From Paludibacter sp. 47-17 (GTDB taxonomy: Bacteria; Bacteroidota; Bacteroidia; Bacteroidales; Paludibacteraceae): DNA of 64,000 nucleotides. Where the stretch lies: contig MKVT01000015.1 in assembly GCA_001898935.1 (NCBI GenBank), forward strand, positions 1-64,000, given 5' to 3'. The notes under the pieces were generated by a model that worked only from the letters and a program-made list of their open reading frames with translations, searched no databases and was not told the DNA's origin. A program made the position numbers and the translations under genes. This document shows positions 63,134 to 64,000 of this stretch, in pieces; the stretch's first letter is position 1; the number at the start of each line of letters is the position of its first letter.

Positions 63134-64000
63134 TCAGGAGTTTCGTTTCTGAACGTTGTAGTATATTTTCATCTGGTTGCCCAGGATTTTGGTGAATCCC
63201 TTCACATCGTCGGCACTCCAGGCACGGTTCATCTCTCCGTATTCGCCAAAATCGGTTTTCATCAAATCGTAGGTGCTATCGACTCCTACCAGGGTGTAAC
63301 CCAGCGGCCGTAAGGTGATGATGACGGTGCCCGTAACGTTTTGTTGCGAACTTTCCAGGAATTGTTCGATATCGCGCATTACCGGTTCCAGGTATTGAGC
63401 CTCGTGCAGGAACATGCCGTACCAGGTGCCCAGCTGATCTTTCCAGTATTGTTGCCATTTGGTAAGCGTATGCTTTTCGAGCATTTTGTGGGCGTTGATG
63501 ATGAGCAGGGGTGCGGCGGCTTCAAAGCCTACCCGTCCCTTGATGCCTATAATGGTATCGCCGATATGCATATCGCGCCCGATTCCGAATTTGGAGGCAA
63601 TGCTTTCCAGCTTGTTGATGAGCCCGATTTTATCGTTGCTCAGCTCACCGTTGATGCCGCATAACTCGCCCTTTTCGAACTGAAGGGTGATAGTTTCGGA
63701 CCCGGTTTTCTCCACCTGGCTCGGATAGGCCTCGTCGGGCAGGGTCTGTTCCGATTTCAGGGTTTCCTTCCCCCCCACGCTGGTGCCCCAAAGGCCTTTG
63801 TTGATCGAATATTCCATCCTCGTGAAGTCGGCCACATAGCCATGCTCCTTCAGGTAGTTGATTTCAGCTTCGCGCGAAAGTAACAAATCGCGGGTAGGGG
63901 TCAATATCTTGATCTCCGGGGCCAGCACATCGAAGGTAAGGTCGAACCGTACCTGGTCGTTCCCGGCGCCGGTACTGCCATGCGCCACATAATCGGCTCC
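63134..64000 (-). CDS. argG: Argininosuccinate synthase (partial, N-terminus outside window)
   Basis: Joins citrulline and aspartate using ATP in arginine synthesis. The 289 codons inside the window read without interruption to the last base and begin ADYVAHGSTGAGNDQVRFD, an internal family motif, so about 100 N-terminal residues including the ATP loop are missing only because the window ends. Further matches: GKETLKSEQTLPDEAYP, GIGRDMHIGDTIIGIKGRVGFEAAAPLLIINAHKMLEKHTLTKWQ. A GTG at 63986-63988 is not the real start. Cytoplasmic tetramer. Its stop lies 41 bp before the efp -7 box on the same strand, so the genes are probably separately transcribed. Confidence 0.95.
   Translation of the reverse strand, partial: GADYVAHGSTGAGNDQVRFDLTFDVLAPEIKILTPTRDLLLSREAEINYLKEHGYVADFTRMEYSINKGLWGTSVGGKETLKSEQTLPDEAYPSQVEKTGSETITLQFEKGELCGINGELSNDKIGLINKLESIASKFGIGRDMHIGDTIIGIKGRVGFEAAAPLLIINAHKMLEKHTLTKWQQYWKDQLGTWYGMFLHEAQYLEPVMRDIEQFLESSQQNVTGTVIITLRPLGYTLVGVDSTYDLMKTDFGEYGEMNRAWSADDVKGFTKILGNQMKIYYNVQKRNS

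Noticed and set aside
63986-63988. GTG as start of argininosuccinate synthase
   Set aside because: The frame continues upstream to the window edge with family sequence (GADY before it), so this is an internal valine.

Overview
The window looks like a chromosome segment of a polysaccharide-degrading Bacteroidota, most likely order Bacteroidales. The evidence is two SusC/SusD pairs, a hybrid two-component system (HTCS) regulator, lipoproteins with typical lipoboxes, promoter -7 boxes of the TAnnTTTG type, and three proteins with type IX secretion (T9SS) C-terminal sorting domains. T9SS cargo argues against Bacteroides itself and for a Paludibacter/Dysgonomonas-like relative; that family-level placement is inference. 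Most genes are moderately GC-rich, but two stretches (about 1-1400 and 15323-16360) are clearly AT-rich and look foreign.

Layout. 1-1490: AT-rich end with two unknown genes, the first apparently a lipoprotein that has lost its start. 1493-3262: sugar mutarotase plus FucP-type permease. 3548-7523: trehalose-6-phosphate synthase/phosphatase fusion converging on a GH15 enzyme. 7584-9238: thiol glutathione peroxidase and OhrR-type repressor behind a double operator, then a CYTH protein. 9428-12989: SPFH membrane protein overlapping a tiny ribbon-helix-helix gene, converging on a class A penicillin-binding protein. 13260-17382: DUF134 regulator, metallo-beta-lactamase-fold enzyme, AIM24 protein and tRNA hydroxylase TrhO, interrupted by a foreign RhuM-like gene flanked by two versions of the AIM24 3' end.

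17439-58658 is a large polysaccharide utilisation locus. It holds a GH28 relic, an HTCS regulator, a GH2 enzyme, a PL26-like exo-lyase fused to DUF1961, a PL11 rhamnogalacturonan lyase fused to autotransporter-type repeats and a T9SS signal, a seven-gene run (FAS1, SusC, SusD, FAS1, FAS1, SusC, SusD), a secreted multidomain T9SS protein, a secreted zincin (DUF6055-like) and a tandem GH43 protein. PL11, PL26 and GH2 point to the rhamnogalacturonan-I backbone of pectin, and GH43 to its arabinan/galactan side chains. The neighbouring mutarotase/FucP pair (rhamnose or fucose) and galactokinase/aldose epimerase pair would handle released monosaccharides. The substrate is inferred from enzyme families, not shown.

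58776-64000 is mostly housekeeping: galM-galK, ComF-type phosphoribosyltransferase, diacylglycerol kinase, elongation factor P, and argininosuccinate synthase cut off by the window end. I found no rRNA, tRNA, CRISPR array or transposase. The most unusual items are the AIM24 3'-end duplication around the RhuM gene, the PL11-autotransporter-repeat-T9SS fusion, and the FAS1-rich SusCD operon.
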